Made by a program: the position numbers and the translations under genes. DNA of 64,000 bases from Streptomyces californicus (lineage in GTDB: Bacteria > Actinomycetota > Actinomycetes > Streptomycetales > Streptomycetaceae). Location: assembly GCF_000717645.1 (NCBI RefSeq), contig NZ_JNZZ01000029.1, positions 1 to 64,000 of the forward strand, in the 5' to 3' direction. Under the pieces are notes generated by a model. It did not search any database, was not told the DNA's origin, and saw only the letters and a program-made list of their open reading frames with translations. Positions 1 through 6,897 of this stretch are shown here, in pieces (position 1 is the stretch's first letter; each line of letters opens with the position of its first letter).

Positions 1-188
1 GAAGGCAGGAGCGCGGGCGCAGCCAGAGCCGGGAAGCGCGCCCGGCGGAGCGGAGCGCAGCCGGGTGCCTTGATGAGGTAGAGAAACCTGTAACAACTCT
101 GCATGGCTCGACAGCTAGGCGACCTTGTGGCGTTGGGTTCGCTCCTGCTCCCATGGGGGCCTGGTGTACCTGATCGATGGGGGCGAGC
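1..188. other. Left edge, no supported gene
   Basis: No coding region can be supported here. The first 70 bases are very GC-rich, with a short inverted repeat (CCCGGC at 41-46, GCCGGG at 60-65). An open frame runs in from the edge and stops at 71-73, but nothing identifies it. The next 110 bases have visibly lower GC than the chromosome further right, as expected inside an acquired element. No copy of the tRNA-Val 3' end is present, so the left end of the element lies outside the window. Confidence 0.4.
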
Positions 189-1028
189 ATGGTTGCGTTA
201 CGGGTGTCGGAGTGGAAGCGGCACGGTCTAGATCGTCTCTACGTGAACGCACCCGATGGCAAAGCTGTTGCGTGGTTCGACAGGCGCACGGGACACGTTG
301 AGGTCGTTGACGAGAGGCTGCGACAGCAGATCTTGGAAGCCTTGACCCCGTACATGATCCGGTCGGCCGCTTCGCCTGGTGGTGTTGCATCGACGCTGCG
401 GACTCCCCCACCCTCCGACTACGACCTAGCTTCACGTCGTCCTGGCCAGGCGTTGAGAGAGAAGATCAGGGCAGATTGCCCGAGCCTGATCCAACGCTCT
501 CTCGAGTGGGCGCTGCGTCGCCCCGAGAACGCCTCCTGGAGGACAGGACTACGCGGCGAACGCATAGTCAGTCGCGAGCTGGTACGACTTCGCCGGCACG
601 GCTGGCGCACACTGCACTCCATACCGCTGTCCCCAACATGGGATATCGATCATCTGCTCATTGGGCCTGGCGGAGTCTTCTCGATCAACACGAAGCACCA
701 CCGGGGCAAGACCGTATGGGTCGGTGACCACGTCGCGCGGATCAATTACGGGGAGGGTCGGCCCTACCCTCGTAGCAGTCGGCGTGAGGCTGCCGTCGTG
801 AAGAAGGTACTCGACCGCGGGTGCAGGTTCGCAGTCGAAGTGAAACCCGTGCTTGTCTTCGTCAAGCCAGCCAAACTGACGGTGCAACCCTCATTGCAAG
901 ACGTACGCGCCATCGAGAATCGAGAGCTATCCGCGCTGAGCCCTCTGACTGGTGTCTTAAGTCCGGAGCAAGTCGACGCCGTGTATGCCGTGGCTCGCGA
1001 TCAGCGTTCTTGGACTGGCGCAGTCTGA
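189..1028 (+). CDS. Nuclease-related domain (NERD) protein
   Basis: The 279-residue product carries a NERD domain in its C-terminal half. The diagnostic pattern is visible: GLRGERIVSREL, then GWRTLHSIPL, DIDHLLIGPGGVFSINTK and a following HRGKTVWV. It contains the Glu, Asp and Lys expected of the nuclease-like fold, at about residues 124, 154 and 169. NERD domains are related to restriction-endonuclease-like and Holliday-junction-resolvase folds and are inferred to act on nucleic acids, but the substrate here is unknown. An upstream in-frame ATG at 177 has no ribosome-binding site, whereas ATG 189 follows a GGGGGCGAG run. The gene faces a YdcF gene and sits in the low-GC part of the AICE, so it is probably cargo. 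Family assignment is firm; activity is inference. Confidence 0.8.
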   Translation: MVALRVSEWKRHGLDRLYVNAPDGKAVAWFDRRTGHVEVVDERLRQQILEALTPYMIRSAASPGGVASTLRTPPPSDYDLASRRPGQALREKIRADCPSLIQRSLEWALRRPENASWRTGLRGERIVSRELVRLRRHGWRTLHSIPLSPTWDIDHLLIGPGGVFSINTKHHRGKTVWVGDHVARINYGEGRPYPRSSRREAAVVKKVLDRGCRFAVEVKPVLVFVKPAKLTVQPSLQDVRAIENRELSALSPLTGVLSPEQVDAVYAVARDQRSWTGAV

Positions 1029-1065
1029 CGGAACGCCTCACGGCATGACTCCTGATGGTGCCGCG

Positions 1066-1722
1066 TCAGCCAGAAGGGATGAGTCGGCTCGTGAACCCTG
1101 CCAGACACAGGCGCTCATACGCTTCCAGCACATCGTCCGGTACTGGTTCGTGAATCATGAATCCCTGGGCCGGATAGATGAGCAATCGCTGGAGAGCGCC
1201 CACGAGCATGTCAATCACCAGACGGTCGTCCCCGATCGAGTCCACGTACTGGCTCAGCGACATTGGAGACGACGCGCTGACGATCTCGACCTCGGGCCAG
1301 AGCTTGCGTGCCGTGGCGTACGCACGCCTTTCCTCGTAGGGCTTGCTGATCAGCAGAACGCTCGACACCTCGACCCGGGCCTCTTCGAGCACAGCCTTAG
1401 AGAAGCGGATGTTCTCGCCGGTGTTGCGCGCCTTCGGCTCAACGAGCACGGCAGATGAGGGAACACCCAGCTCCAGGGCTCTTTCTCGGTAGTGAACCGC
1501 TTCGCCGCGCGGCATGCGCTCCCGAGTCGTGGGGCTGCTCGCTCCGGTGAACAAGAGCAGTGGAACTACGCCGTTGTGGTATGCGGCCACCGCTGCGTCT
1601 GCCACACCTAGGTCGTGGCTTCCCAGCCCGATCCCAACCGAGCACGGACGAAGCGCGTGCCCCATCTGGTGGTAGTCCCACAGGACTCGTGTATCGCCCC
1701 ACACCTGTTCTGAGATCATCAC
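1066..1722 (-). CDS. YdcF family (DUF218) protein
   Basis: The 218-residue product has the DUF218/YdcF layout. GLGSHDLGVADAAV lies near residue 33 and LLLFTGASS near residue 56. Next come RGEAVHYRERALELGVP and a basic NTGENIRFSKAVL segment, then VLLISKPYEERRAYATARK. YdcF-like domains adopt a Rossmann-like fold, and some members bind nucleotides or S-adenosylmethionine. The biological role is unknown. There is no signal peptide or clear membrane segment, so this is a soluble member. Its ATG overlaps the stop codon of the upstream GntR gene (ATGA, 1719-1722), so the two are translationally coupled. Annotation as a cytoplasmic YdcF protein is secure; no reaction can be named. Confidence 0.82.
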   Translation of the reverse strand: MMISEQVWGDTRVLWDYHQMGHALRPCSVGIGLGSHDLGVADAAVAAYHNGVVPLLLFTGASSPTTRERMPRGEAVHYRERALELGVPSSAVLVEPKARNTGENIRFSKAVLEEARVEVSSVLLISKPYEERRAYATARKLWPEVEIVSASSPMSLSQYVDSIGDDRLVIDMLVGALQRLLIYPAQGFMIHEPVPDDVLEAYERLCLAGFTSRLIPSG

Positions 1723-2510
1723 TCCGCTTTCGCTTCCCTCGCTGAGTCCGGGACCTTGAAGTCGTATTCCCAGGCGAAGCGCGAGGCTGCATGTACACCG
1801 ATGGCGAACTCCACCACCGTGCCATCAGCGGTGTAGGTGGTCCGATGCAGCTCGACAACGGGTTCGCCCGGCGGTAGTTGCAAGGTCTTCACCTCGCCTG
1901 AGCTAGCAGCGCGGGCGAAGATCTCTTCCTTCATATGGTCGATCTCGTACCCCGCGTCGTAGAGCACACGGAACCCACCGCCCCGGCCGGCCGGGCCAGG
2001 TGTCGGATCGACCAAGCGGGTGCCTTCGACGTGCTCAGGCCGGTAGTAGCTGGTCAAGGTGTGCGTCGGCTGCTCACCTTCCTTCACCAACCGGGCTCGG
2101 GCGTAGACCTCTGCTCCCTCGGAGAGACCGTGTGCTGCCGCCACGGAAGGTGGGGCCTCAACAAGACTCACCGTCTGTGTCTGTTCATTGCGCCGATAGG
2201 TGCGTCCGGATGCCACGCGGTCCGCGATGAACGCCACCTCGTCACCGTCGCGCCACTTGGCCTTGTCGTACCGGGCGATCCCCAACCGCTTGAGCGGTAC
2301 CTGCTGGCGTACCACCGTGCCGTGCCCTCGGGATGACGTGACCAGACCTTCGGCTTCAAGAGCCTTGTAGGCGGCGTGGACCGTGGACTTAGAGCCCTCG
2401 CCGGCGTCAACCAAGTCCCGAATATGCGGGAGCTGCGCGCCCGGACCGTACTCACCTGCCTTGATCTGATCAGCCAGCTTGTCTGCCAGCTCTCGCCACT
2501 TGGGCGTCAT
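1719..2510 (-). CDS. GntR/HutC-family regulator of the AICE (KorSA-like)
   Basis: The 263-residue protein has an N-terminal GntR winged helix (residues 1-70; key segments LADQIKAGEYGPGAQLP and STVHAAYKALEAEGLV). A C-terminal UTRA ligand-binding domain of the HutC subfamily follows (about 95-245). In pSAM2-type AICEs a protein of this class (KorSA) represses the activator and transfer genes. Its position divergent from the transfer operon fits that role. A ribosome-binding site GAGAGGAG precedes the ATG. The shared upstream region carries three copies of a palindromic sequence that are good candidates for its operators, including one overlapping the -35 box of the plus-strand operon. The ligand, if any, is unknown. 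It is translationally coupled to the downstream YdcF gene. Confidence 0.85.
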   Translation of the reverse strand: MTPKWRELADKLADQIKAGEYGPGAQLPHIRDLVDAGEGSKSTVHAAYKALEAEGLVTSSRGHGTVVRQQVPLKRLGIARYDKAKWRDGDEVAFIADRVASGRTYRRNEQTQTVSLVEAPPSVAAAHGLSEGAEVYARARLVKEGEQPTHTLTSYYRPEHVEGTRLVDPTPGPAGRGGGFRVLYDAGYEIDHMKEEIFARAASSGEVKTLQLPPGEPVVELHRTTYTADGTVVEFAIGVHAASRFAWEYDFKVPDSAREAKAE

Positions 2511-2542
2511 CCCGAACTCCTCTCGTCGGAGCTAAGTCAAAC

Positions 2543-2616
2543 ACAGTCCCAGGACTGTTGACAGTCCCAGGACTACGGCCCATAGTCTTGCTTAGCGGTT
2601 CGCAGTCCCAGGACAG
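2543..2616. promoter_or_regulatory. Three repeated operators between GntR and the transfer operon
   Basis: The core CAGTCCCAGGAC occurs three times, at 2544-2555, 2562-2573 and 2603-2614. The first copy is the best palindrome: ACAGTCC and GGACTGT flank a central CA (2543-2558). The second (from 2561) lies 18 bp further on and overlaps the -35 hexamer and spacer of the plus-strand promoter. The third lies about 10-20 bp past the predicted transcription start. Placement and symmetry suggest the adjacent GntR protein binds here to repress the AICE operon and probably itself. This is inferred from position and symmetry. Confidence 0.75.
2558..2586 (+). promoter_or_regulatory. Promoter of the AICE transfer/replication operon
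   Basis: TTGACA at 2558-2563 is a perfect -35 consensus. It is followed by exactly 17 bp and CATAGT at 2581-2586 as the -10, which matches the vegetative consensus at four of six positions. Transcription would start near 2593, leaving a leader of about 75 nt before the ATG at 2669. Two operator copies sit on or just upstream of the promoter and one just downstream. Confidence 0.7.
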
Positions 2617-2668
2617 CGAACGTTGAGAGCCCTCTTTGGGCTGCTCCACTCAATCCAGGGAGTATCAG

Positions 2669-3001
2669 ATGCCGTCCTTCAAGATCGATGTTTCGACCGC
2701 TGTCGTGTTCGTGGCGACGCCTCCGACGCCGAAGCTCGTGAGCAAGCAGACCGGCGAGATCGCCATCGACCGGGAGACCGGTGCCCCGCTGGCCACGGTG
2801 GGTCTGCTGGTCGCGGACGAGGGTGAGGGCAACCTGTACCAGGTGACCGTGCCGAACACGGGCGTCCCGGAGAACCTGGCCCCCGGTACCCCGGTCACGG
2901 TGGTCGGTCTCAAGGCCCGCGACTGGGAGAACACGTTCAACGGCCAGACCCGGCACGGGATCAGCTTCCGCGCGGTCGCCGTGACGCCGCTGGGGGCCTG
3001 A
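2669..3001 (+). CDS. Small AICE regulatory protein, SCO3933-like
   Basis: The product is a 110-residue soluble protein starting MPSFKIDVSTA, with an all-beta-looking sequence and a conserved-looking TVVGLKARDW segment. I recognise it as resembling the family annotated as SCO3933 family regulatory protein, found as the first gene of AICE transfer operons next to the FtsK-like gene. A molecular function is not established, and a small OB-like nucleic-acid-binding fold is only a guess. The ATG at 2669 is preceded by AGGGAG at 2657-2662. An in-frame ATG further upstream at 2636 lacks a ribosome-binding site. It is the first gene after the operator-controlled promoter and ends 2 bp before the tra ATG. 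Confidence 0.65.
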   Translation: MPSFKIDVSTAVVFVATPPTPKLVSKQTGEIAIDRETGAPLATVGLLVADEGEGNLYQVTVPNTGVPENLAPGTPVTVVGLKARDWENTFNGQTRHGISFRAVAVTPLGA

Positions 3002-3003
3002 TC

Positions 3004-4176
3004 ATGTCGGACCTGTCCACGGTGATCGAGGTGGCGGGGGCCTTATCGGCCGCCGGCGGCCTCGGCTACGCGAAGGCCCGCTCCCCTCGGGTGTTCTGGT
3101 CGCTGGTCGGTGCCCCGGTCGCCCGGGTCCGCTTCTCGGTCACGTACCGGGCGACGATGGATGTGTGCGGGCTGACGGTCCAGCCGTCCCGTCTGCGGGC
3201 GTTCATGGTCCGCAACGTGGCCCGGCAGGAAGTCCAGCGGATGACCGGCTACGACGTCCTGCGCCGCGTGAAGATGCCCCGCCGGCTCCCGCGCAACACC
3301 ACCGCCGGCCCGCTCGTCGTCCCCGTCGCTCTGCGGGAGGACGGCACCGCGTTCGTCCGGGACTACCAGAAGGTCCCGCACGCCCTGACGGTCGGCGCGA
3401 ACCAGTCGGGCAAGTCGATGTATCAGCGCAACCTCATCTCCCAACTCGCCAAGCTCCCGGTCGGCCTGATCGGGATCGACTGCAAACGCGGGGTGGAACA
3501 GCGCGGCTACGCACCCCGCCTCTCCGCCCTCGCCATCACCCCGGACGAGGCTGACGGCCTTCTGGAAGCCCTCATCGGTGAGATGGAGGAGCGCTTCGAC
3601 CTCCTCAGCTCCCACGGTGTCCCGGACATGTGGGGCCTGCCGGCGAAGCTGCGCCCGGTGCCGCTGGTCGTCCTGGTCGACGAGGTTGCCGAGCTGTTCC
3701 TCGTGGCCGCGAAGAAGGACGAGGAGCGGCGGGACCGGATGGTTATGCGGATGATCCGGCTCGCGCAGATGGCCCGCGCGGTCGGGATCTTCCTGGAGGT
3801 GTGCGGGCAGCGCTTCGGCTCCGACCTCGGCAAGGGAGCCACCGCCCTGCGGGCTCAGCTCACAGGGCGTGTGGTGCACCGGGTCAACGACAAGCAGACC
3901 GCCGAGATGGCGCTCGGGGACATCGCCCCCGAAGCGGTCTTCGCTGCCACCACCATTCCCCCGGACCGCCCCGGTGTCGCGGTGGCCGGGGACTCCTCCG
4001 GCGGCTGGTCCCGCATCCGCACCCCCGCCATGACCCCCGGCCAAGCCGTGGCCGTCTGCCACGAGTTCGCGCACGTCACCCCGCACCTTGCCGCTCTGGC
4101 ACCCTTCCGGCCGGCCGTCTCCGCCGCCCCGGACCCGGGCTCACCGCTCCTCAAGTCCCGCCCAGCAACCGGCTAA
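3004..4176 (+). CDS. FtsK/SpoIIIE-type DNA translocase (AICE Tra)
   Basis: The 390-residue protein has an FtsK/SpoIIIE ATPase domain. Walker A is GANQSGKS (131-138), Walker B is LVVLVDE (221-227), and the GQRFGSDLGKGATALRAQL segment is typical of this clade. The short N-terminus has only a weak hydrophobic segment (8-22). Family knowledge: in Streptomyces plasmids and AICEs a single FtsK-like protein (TraSA in pSAM2, TraB in pSVH1) moves double-stranded DNA between hyphae as a membrane-associated hexameric pump. The gene follows the small regulatory gene by 2 bp and precedes the Spd cluster, consistent with one transfer operon. At 390 residues it is longer than pSAM2 TraSA as I recall it but within the AICE range. 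The identification is firm. Confidence 0.9.
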   Translation: MSDLSTVIEVAGALSAAGGLGYAKARSPRVFWSLVGAPVARVRFSVTYRATMDVCGLTVQPSRLRAFMVRNVARQEVQRMTGYDVLRRVKMPRRLPRNTTAGPLVVPVALREDGTAFVRDYQKVPHALTVGANQSGKSMYQRNLISQLAKLPVGLIGIDCKRGVEQRGYAPRLSALAITPDEADGLLEALIGEMEERFDLLSSHGVPDMWGLPAKLRPVPLVVLVDEVAELFLVAAKKDEERRDRMVMRMIRLAQMARAVGIFLEVCGQRFGSDLGKGATALRAQLTGRVVHRVNDKQTAEMALGDIAPEAVFAATTIPPDRPGVAVAGDSSGGWSRIRTPAMTPGQAVAVCHEFAHVTPHLAALAPFRPAVSAAPDPGSPLLKSRPATG

Positions 4177-4264
4177 CAACCCTCCCTGAAAGTCCAGTTG
4201 GCGTGACTGCTTCACGCCGGGGTCCCTACCCCGCCCATGCCCGGAACCGGAAGGAACCACCGCC

Positions 4265-4453
4265 ATGGCCACCCGACGGACCACCACCAAGCCCCCGAAG
4301 AACACCCCGCCCGCCCCGGCCGTGTGCTCGCCGTGCGACGGGTCCGGGATGGTCGCCGCCACGGTCCGCGTCGGCCGCAAGCGCCGCCCGGTCGGACAAC
4401 AGGACGGCCTCTGCCTCAACTGCCTCGGCTCCGGCCTCGCCCCCGACGCCTGA
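4265..4453 (+). CDS. Small DnaJ-type zinc-finger-like protein
   Basis: The 62-residue basic protein has two Cys-rich knuckles, CSPCDGSG and CLNCLGSG, separated by a stretch rich in basic residues. The CxxCxGxG repeats resemble half of a DnaJ zinc finger and would bind one zinc ion. The N-terminus is rich in Thr, Lys and Pro. It is preceded by GGAAGGA at 4250-4256. It lies between tra and the first Spd-like gene. Small CxxCxGxG proteins recur in Streptomyces AICE transfer operons, but no function is known to me. A second one lies at 5861-6043. Confidence 0.65.
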   Translation: MATRRTTTKPPKNTPPAPAVCSPCDGSGMVAATVRVGRKRRPVGQQDGLCLNCLGSGLAPDA

Positions 4454-4532
4454 CCACCTCATGCCCCGGTGCCCGGTGGCGGACCCGATCCCCGCCCGGC
4501 ACCGGCCCGCCCCTGAAAGGAGGTGAACCCCA

Positions 4533-5210
4533 ATGCCACGCATCCGTATCGACGCCGTACTCATCCAGGCCGTGATCGCCGGTGCCCTGTCCTTCGCGCA
4601 CCTGCATGACCTGGCCGAAGCGGCCGGGCAGGACGGCTGGAAAGCCTGGGCTTACCCGGTCAGCGTCGATCTGCTCCTGGTCGCGGCCTGGCGTCGCATG
4701 CGCACTACCGCCGACAACCGCGCCGCCTGGGCCTGGTTCGTCATCGCCCTGGCCGCGTCGCTCGGTGCGAACGTCGCCACCGCCGGACTCCTCGACCTGG
4801 GCGACGTTCCGGCCTGGCTGCGCATCCTCGTCGCCGGCTGGCCCGCCCTCGCCTTCCTCGGCGGCACCCTCCTCGTCCACGCCCCCACCACCGCGCCCGC
4901 CGAACCGGACCCCGTCCCGGCTGCCGCACCGCCGGTTGCCCCGGCCGCCAAACCGGTCCCGGACGTGACGGTGGAGCGGGCTCCCGAACCGGCTCCGGAA
5001 CTCCCGCCGGCACCGGCCTCCGAGCCCGCCCCACTGCCTGTTCCGGCTCCTGCCCCTGCGGCGGTTCCGCCGGCTCTGCTCGACCACGCCCGGAAGTTGG
5101 CCGACGCCCACCAGACCGCGACCGGTGACCGGATCGACGCGGCCACCCTGCGCGCCCGCCTCGGCGTCCCCGCACCTCTCGCCGACGCCATCACCGCCCA
5201 ACTCACCTAA
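4533..5210 (+). CDS. DUF2637 membrane protein, Spd-like spread protein
   Basis: The 225-residue protein has an N-terminal half with about four membrane segments (roughly 8-25, 40-54, 65-88, 92-111), matching DUF2637 with its AAGQDGWKAWAYPVSVDLLL segment. A Pro/Ala/Glu-rich linker follows (about 112-172), then a short C-terminal helical domain (about 178-225) resembling a winged or helical DNA-binding end. DUF2637 proteins sit in Streptomyces conjugative elements in the place of Spd proteins, which help plasmid spread along the mycelium (pock formation). Its ribosome-binding site, AAAGGAGGTGA at 4516-4526 and 6 bp from the ATG, is essentially fully complementary to the 16S rRNA 3' end. It is probably the most strongly translated gene of the operon. 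Confidence 0.78.
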   Translation: MPRIRIDAVLIQAVIAGALSFAHLHDLAEAAGQDGWKAWAYPVSVDLLLVAAWRRMRTTADNRAAWAWFVIALAASLGANVATAGLLDLGDVPAWLRILVAGWPALAFLGGTLLVHAPTTAPAEPDPVPAAAPPVAPAAKPVPDVTVERAPEPAPELPPAPASEPAPLPVPAPAPAAVPPALLDHARKLADAHQTATGDRIDAATLRARLGVPAPLADAITAQLT

Positions 5211-5230
5211 TCCATATGGAGGTTCACGTC

Positions 5231-5419
5231 ATGCCGCGTCCGAACCGCTTCACGAACGTGCTCCGCATAGGCCCCGTTCAGGTCGGCACCCACTACGACG
5301 GCCGGGGCCGCACCAAGCACGTCGCCGCCTGCACCGCGCCCGGCTGCGACTTCTCCGCCGACTACCACGGCCGCGCCGCCGCCGAACTCGCCGCCCGCAC
5401 CCACCGCTGCAACCCCTGA
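5231..5419 (+). CDS. Small mobile-element transfer protein
   Basis: The 62-residue product is of the type annotated as mobile element transfer protein in AICEs. It has a central RIGPVQVGTHYDGRGRTKH segment, then CTAPGCDFSADY, and ends in HRCNP. The three Cys and the His could bind a metal. An in-frame ATG at 5216 exists, but GGAGG at 5219-5223 places the real start at 5231. It sits 20 bp downstream of the DUF2637 gene and 16 bp upstream of the SpdD-like gene, consistent with a co-translated spread cluster. No enzymatic function is known. Confidence 0.7.
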   Translation: MPRPNRFTNVLRIGPVQVGTHYDGRGRTKHVAACTAPGCDFSADYHGRAAAELAARTHRCNP

Positions 5420-5435
5420 CAAGGAGGCCCCACGC

Positions 5436-5768
5436 GTGTTCACGCCGAAGATCCCGCCCCCGGACACCGCACCCACCCCCGGCACGTCCCTGGTCCCGCC
5501 GCTCACCGGCCTCGTGCACCCCCCGGCCTGCACCTGCCACAACGCCCCGAGCGCCCCGGCACCGGTTCCGGCTGCTCCGCCTGCCCGTCCGGCTGTGCGG
5601 TTCACCACGGGCTCGCTGCTCGTCGCCACCGCCTGCGGGACCGCCGTGGTCCTGGTCGTCGGGACGGTCCTGGTCTCGATGCTCCTCGCGACCGCGATCA
5701 CCGCCGCCTCGGTCGCCGTGTGCGCCGTGGTCCTGCGCTCGCTGCTCAACCACCCGAACAACCGCTAA
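5436..5768 (+). CDS. SpdD-like membrane protein
   Basis: The 110-residue protein starts at GTG 5436, 8 bp after AAGGAGG (5421-5427). It has a Pro-rich N-terminus with CTCH (about 34-37), then one long hydrophobic region (about 57-102) that could form two closely spaced membrane helices. Length, layout and position fit the SpdD proteins of Streptomyces plasmids and AICEs, implicated in intramycelial plasmid spread. The assignment rests on pattern and context, not on a diagnostic motif. Confidence 0.65.
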   Translation: MFTPKIPPPDTAPTPGTSLVPPLTGLVHPPACTCHNAPSAPAPVPAAPPARPAVRFTTGSLLVATACGTAVVLVVGTVLVSMLLATAITAASVAVCAVVLRSLLNHPNNR

Positions 5769-5860
5769 CAGCCCCCGGGGCGGCCTCAACCGCCAAGTTT
5801 CCGCCGCCCCGGGTGCCCAACCCATTCGAGATCCAACGGACCCGAAAGGGAGATCCCATC

Positions 5861-6043
5861 ATGCCCCAGCACACCCCGCCCCGGCCGATCTGCGGCCACT
5901 GCGACGGCTTCCCTACCGTCACCATCACCACCGGCACCCGCACCCCCGACGGGCAGCGCCAGACCATCACCGCCCACTGCCCCGCCTGCCACGGCACCGG
6001 CCACACCGCCCCCGCCCGCGCCCACACCCGGATCGGGGCCTGA
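5861..6043 (+). CDS. Small CxxC zinc-ribbon-like protein
   Basis: The 60-residue product has CGHCDGFP near the N-terminus and CPACHGTG in the middle, separated by a Thr-rich hairpin-like stretch. It is a second DnaJ-knuckle-like mini-protein in the operon (compare 4265-4453). Its ATG follows AAAGGGA at 5845-5851. A longer in-frame start at 5720 overlaps the SpdD-like gene and has no ribosome-binding site. Role unknown; a small metal-binding nucleic-acid or protein adaptor is possible. Confidence 0.62.
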   Translation: MPQHTPPRPICGHCDGFPTVTITTGTRTPDGQRQTITAHCPACHGTGHTAPARAHTRIGA

Positions 6044-6048
6044 GCGCC

Positions 6049-6897
6049 ATGGCCGACCTGACCCCCACCCCGGACCGCCCCGGCCTCCACGTCAGCAAGC
6101 CGTCCCCCAACGCCCCGGCCACCGGCTCGGCCATCTGCCACTGCGGAGCCACCGCAACCGCCACGGGCGACAGCCAGGTCAAGGCCCTGGTCGAGGGCTA
6201 CACCGCGAACCACGGTGCCGCCCAGGATCTCTTCTCCTGCGCCGGCGGGGCCGGTTGGGGCTACCACCTCGCCGGTTTCCAGGTCGACGGCTGCGACCTT
6301 GCCGCCCGCCCGAACTACCCCTTCGCCTACCACCGGGGCGACGCCCTCGAATACCTCGACCGCCTTACCACCACGGGCGACATCGACCGGTACACGTTGC
6401 TGCACGCCTCGCCGCCCTGCCAGGCCGGCTGCGCCCTCACCATCGGCACCAACACCTCCCAGGGCTGGGGCGGTGATCACCACGATCTGGTGGCCCCCAC
6501 CCGCGAACTGCTGGAACGGACCGGCCTGCCGTACGTTATCGAGCAGCCCAACGGCCGGGCCGCCATACGTAAGGACCTCACCCTGTGCGGCGAGATGTTC
6601 GGCCTCGGGGTCCTGCGCCACAGGAACTTCGAACTCGGCCGCTGGGCCACCGCTAGGCCGGCCCACCCGCGACACCGAGGGTACGTGCGCGGTCATCGCC
6701 ACGGTGTCCGCCGGGACGGCCCCTACGTCGCCGCCTACGGCAAGGGCGGCGGCAAAGCCACCGTGCCCGAGATGCAGACCGCTATGGGCATCACCTGGAC
6801 CGATGTCCACGAAGAACTCACCGAGGCGATCCCGCCCGCCTACACCCGATGGATCGGCGCCGCCTTCTCCACCGCACGGCAGGAGGTGTTGGTGTGA
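6049..6897 (+). CDS. DNA cytosine methyltransferase-like protein with an extra N-terminal segment
   Basis: The 282-residue protein has recognisable C5-cytosine methyltransferase motifs. Motif I is DLFSCAGGAGWGY (60-72), and the motif IV Pro-Pro-Cys-Gln has the candidate catalytic Cys at 124. A motif VI-like Glu (165) lies in VIEQPNG instead of the usual ENV. The target-recognition region is very short. Residues 1-57 do not belong to the methyltransferase. They contain CHC (30-32) and TATATGDSQVKALVEGY, and look like one of the separate small Cys proteins of AICEs fused in frame. It could self-protect the element during transfer, or be a remnant. The ATG at 6049 is 6 bp after the previous stop. 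The gene overlaps rep (GTGA). The catalytic motifs are present but activity is uncertain. Confidence 0.72.
   Translation: MADLTPTPDRPGLHVSKPSPNAPATGSAICHCGATATATGDSQVKALVEGYTANHGAAQDLFSCAGGAGWGYHLAGFQVDGCDLAARPNYPFAYHRGDALEYLDRLTTTGDIDRYTLLHASPPCQAGCALTIGTNTSQGWGGDHHDLVAPTRELLERTGLPYVIEQPNGRAAIRKDLTLCGEMFGLGVLRHRNFELGRWATARPAHPRHRGYVRGHRHGVRRDGPYVAAYGKGGGKATVPEMQTAMGITWTDVHEELTEAIPPAYTRWIGAAFSTARQEVLV

Noticed and set aside
1..188. Left attachment site of the AICE
   Set aside because: No stretch matching the tRNA-Val 3' half could be found here; the site must be further left.
5125..6048. Upstream extension of the methyltransferase frame over the Spd genes
   Set aside because: The extension is Arg/Pro/His-rich shadow sequence. 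ATG 6049 directly after the preceding stop is the real start.
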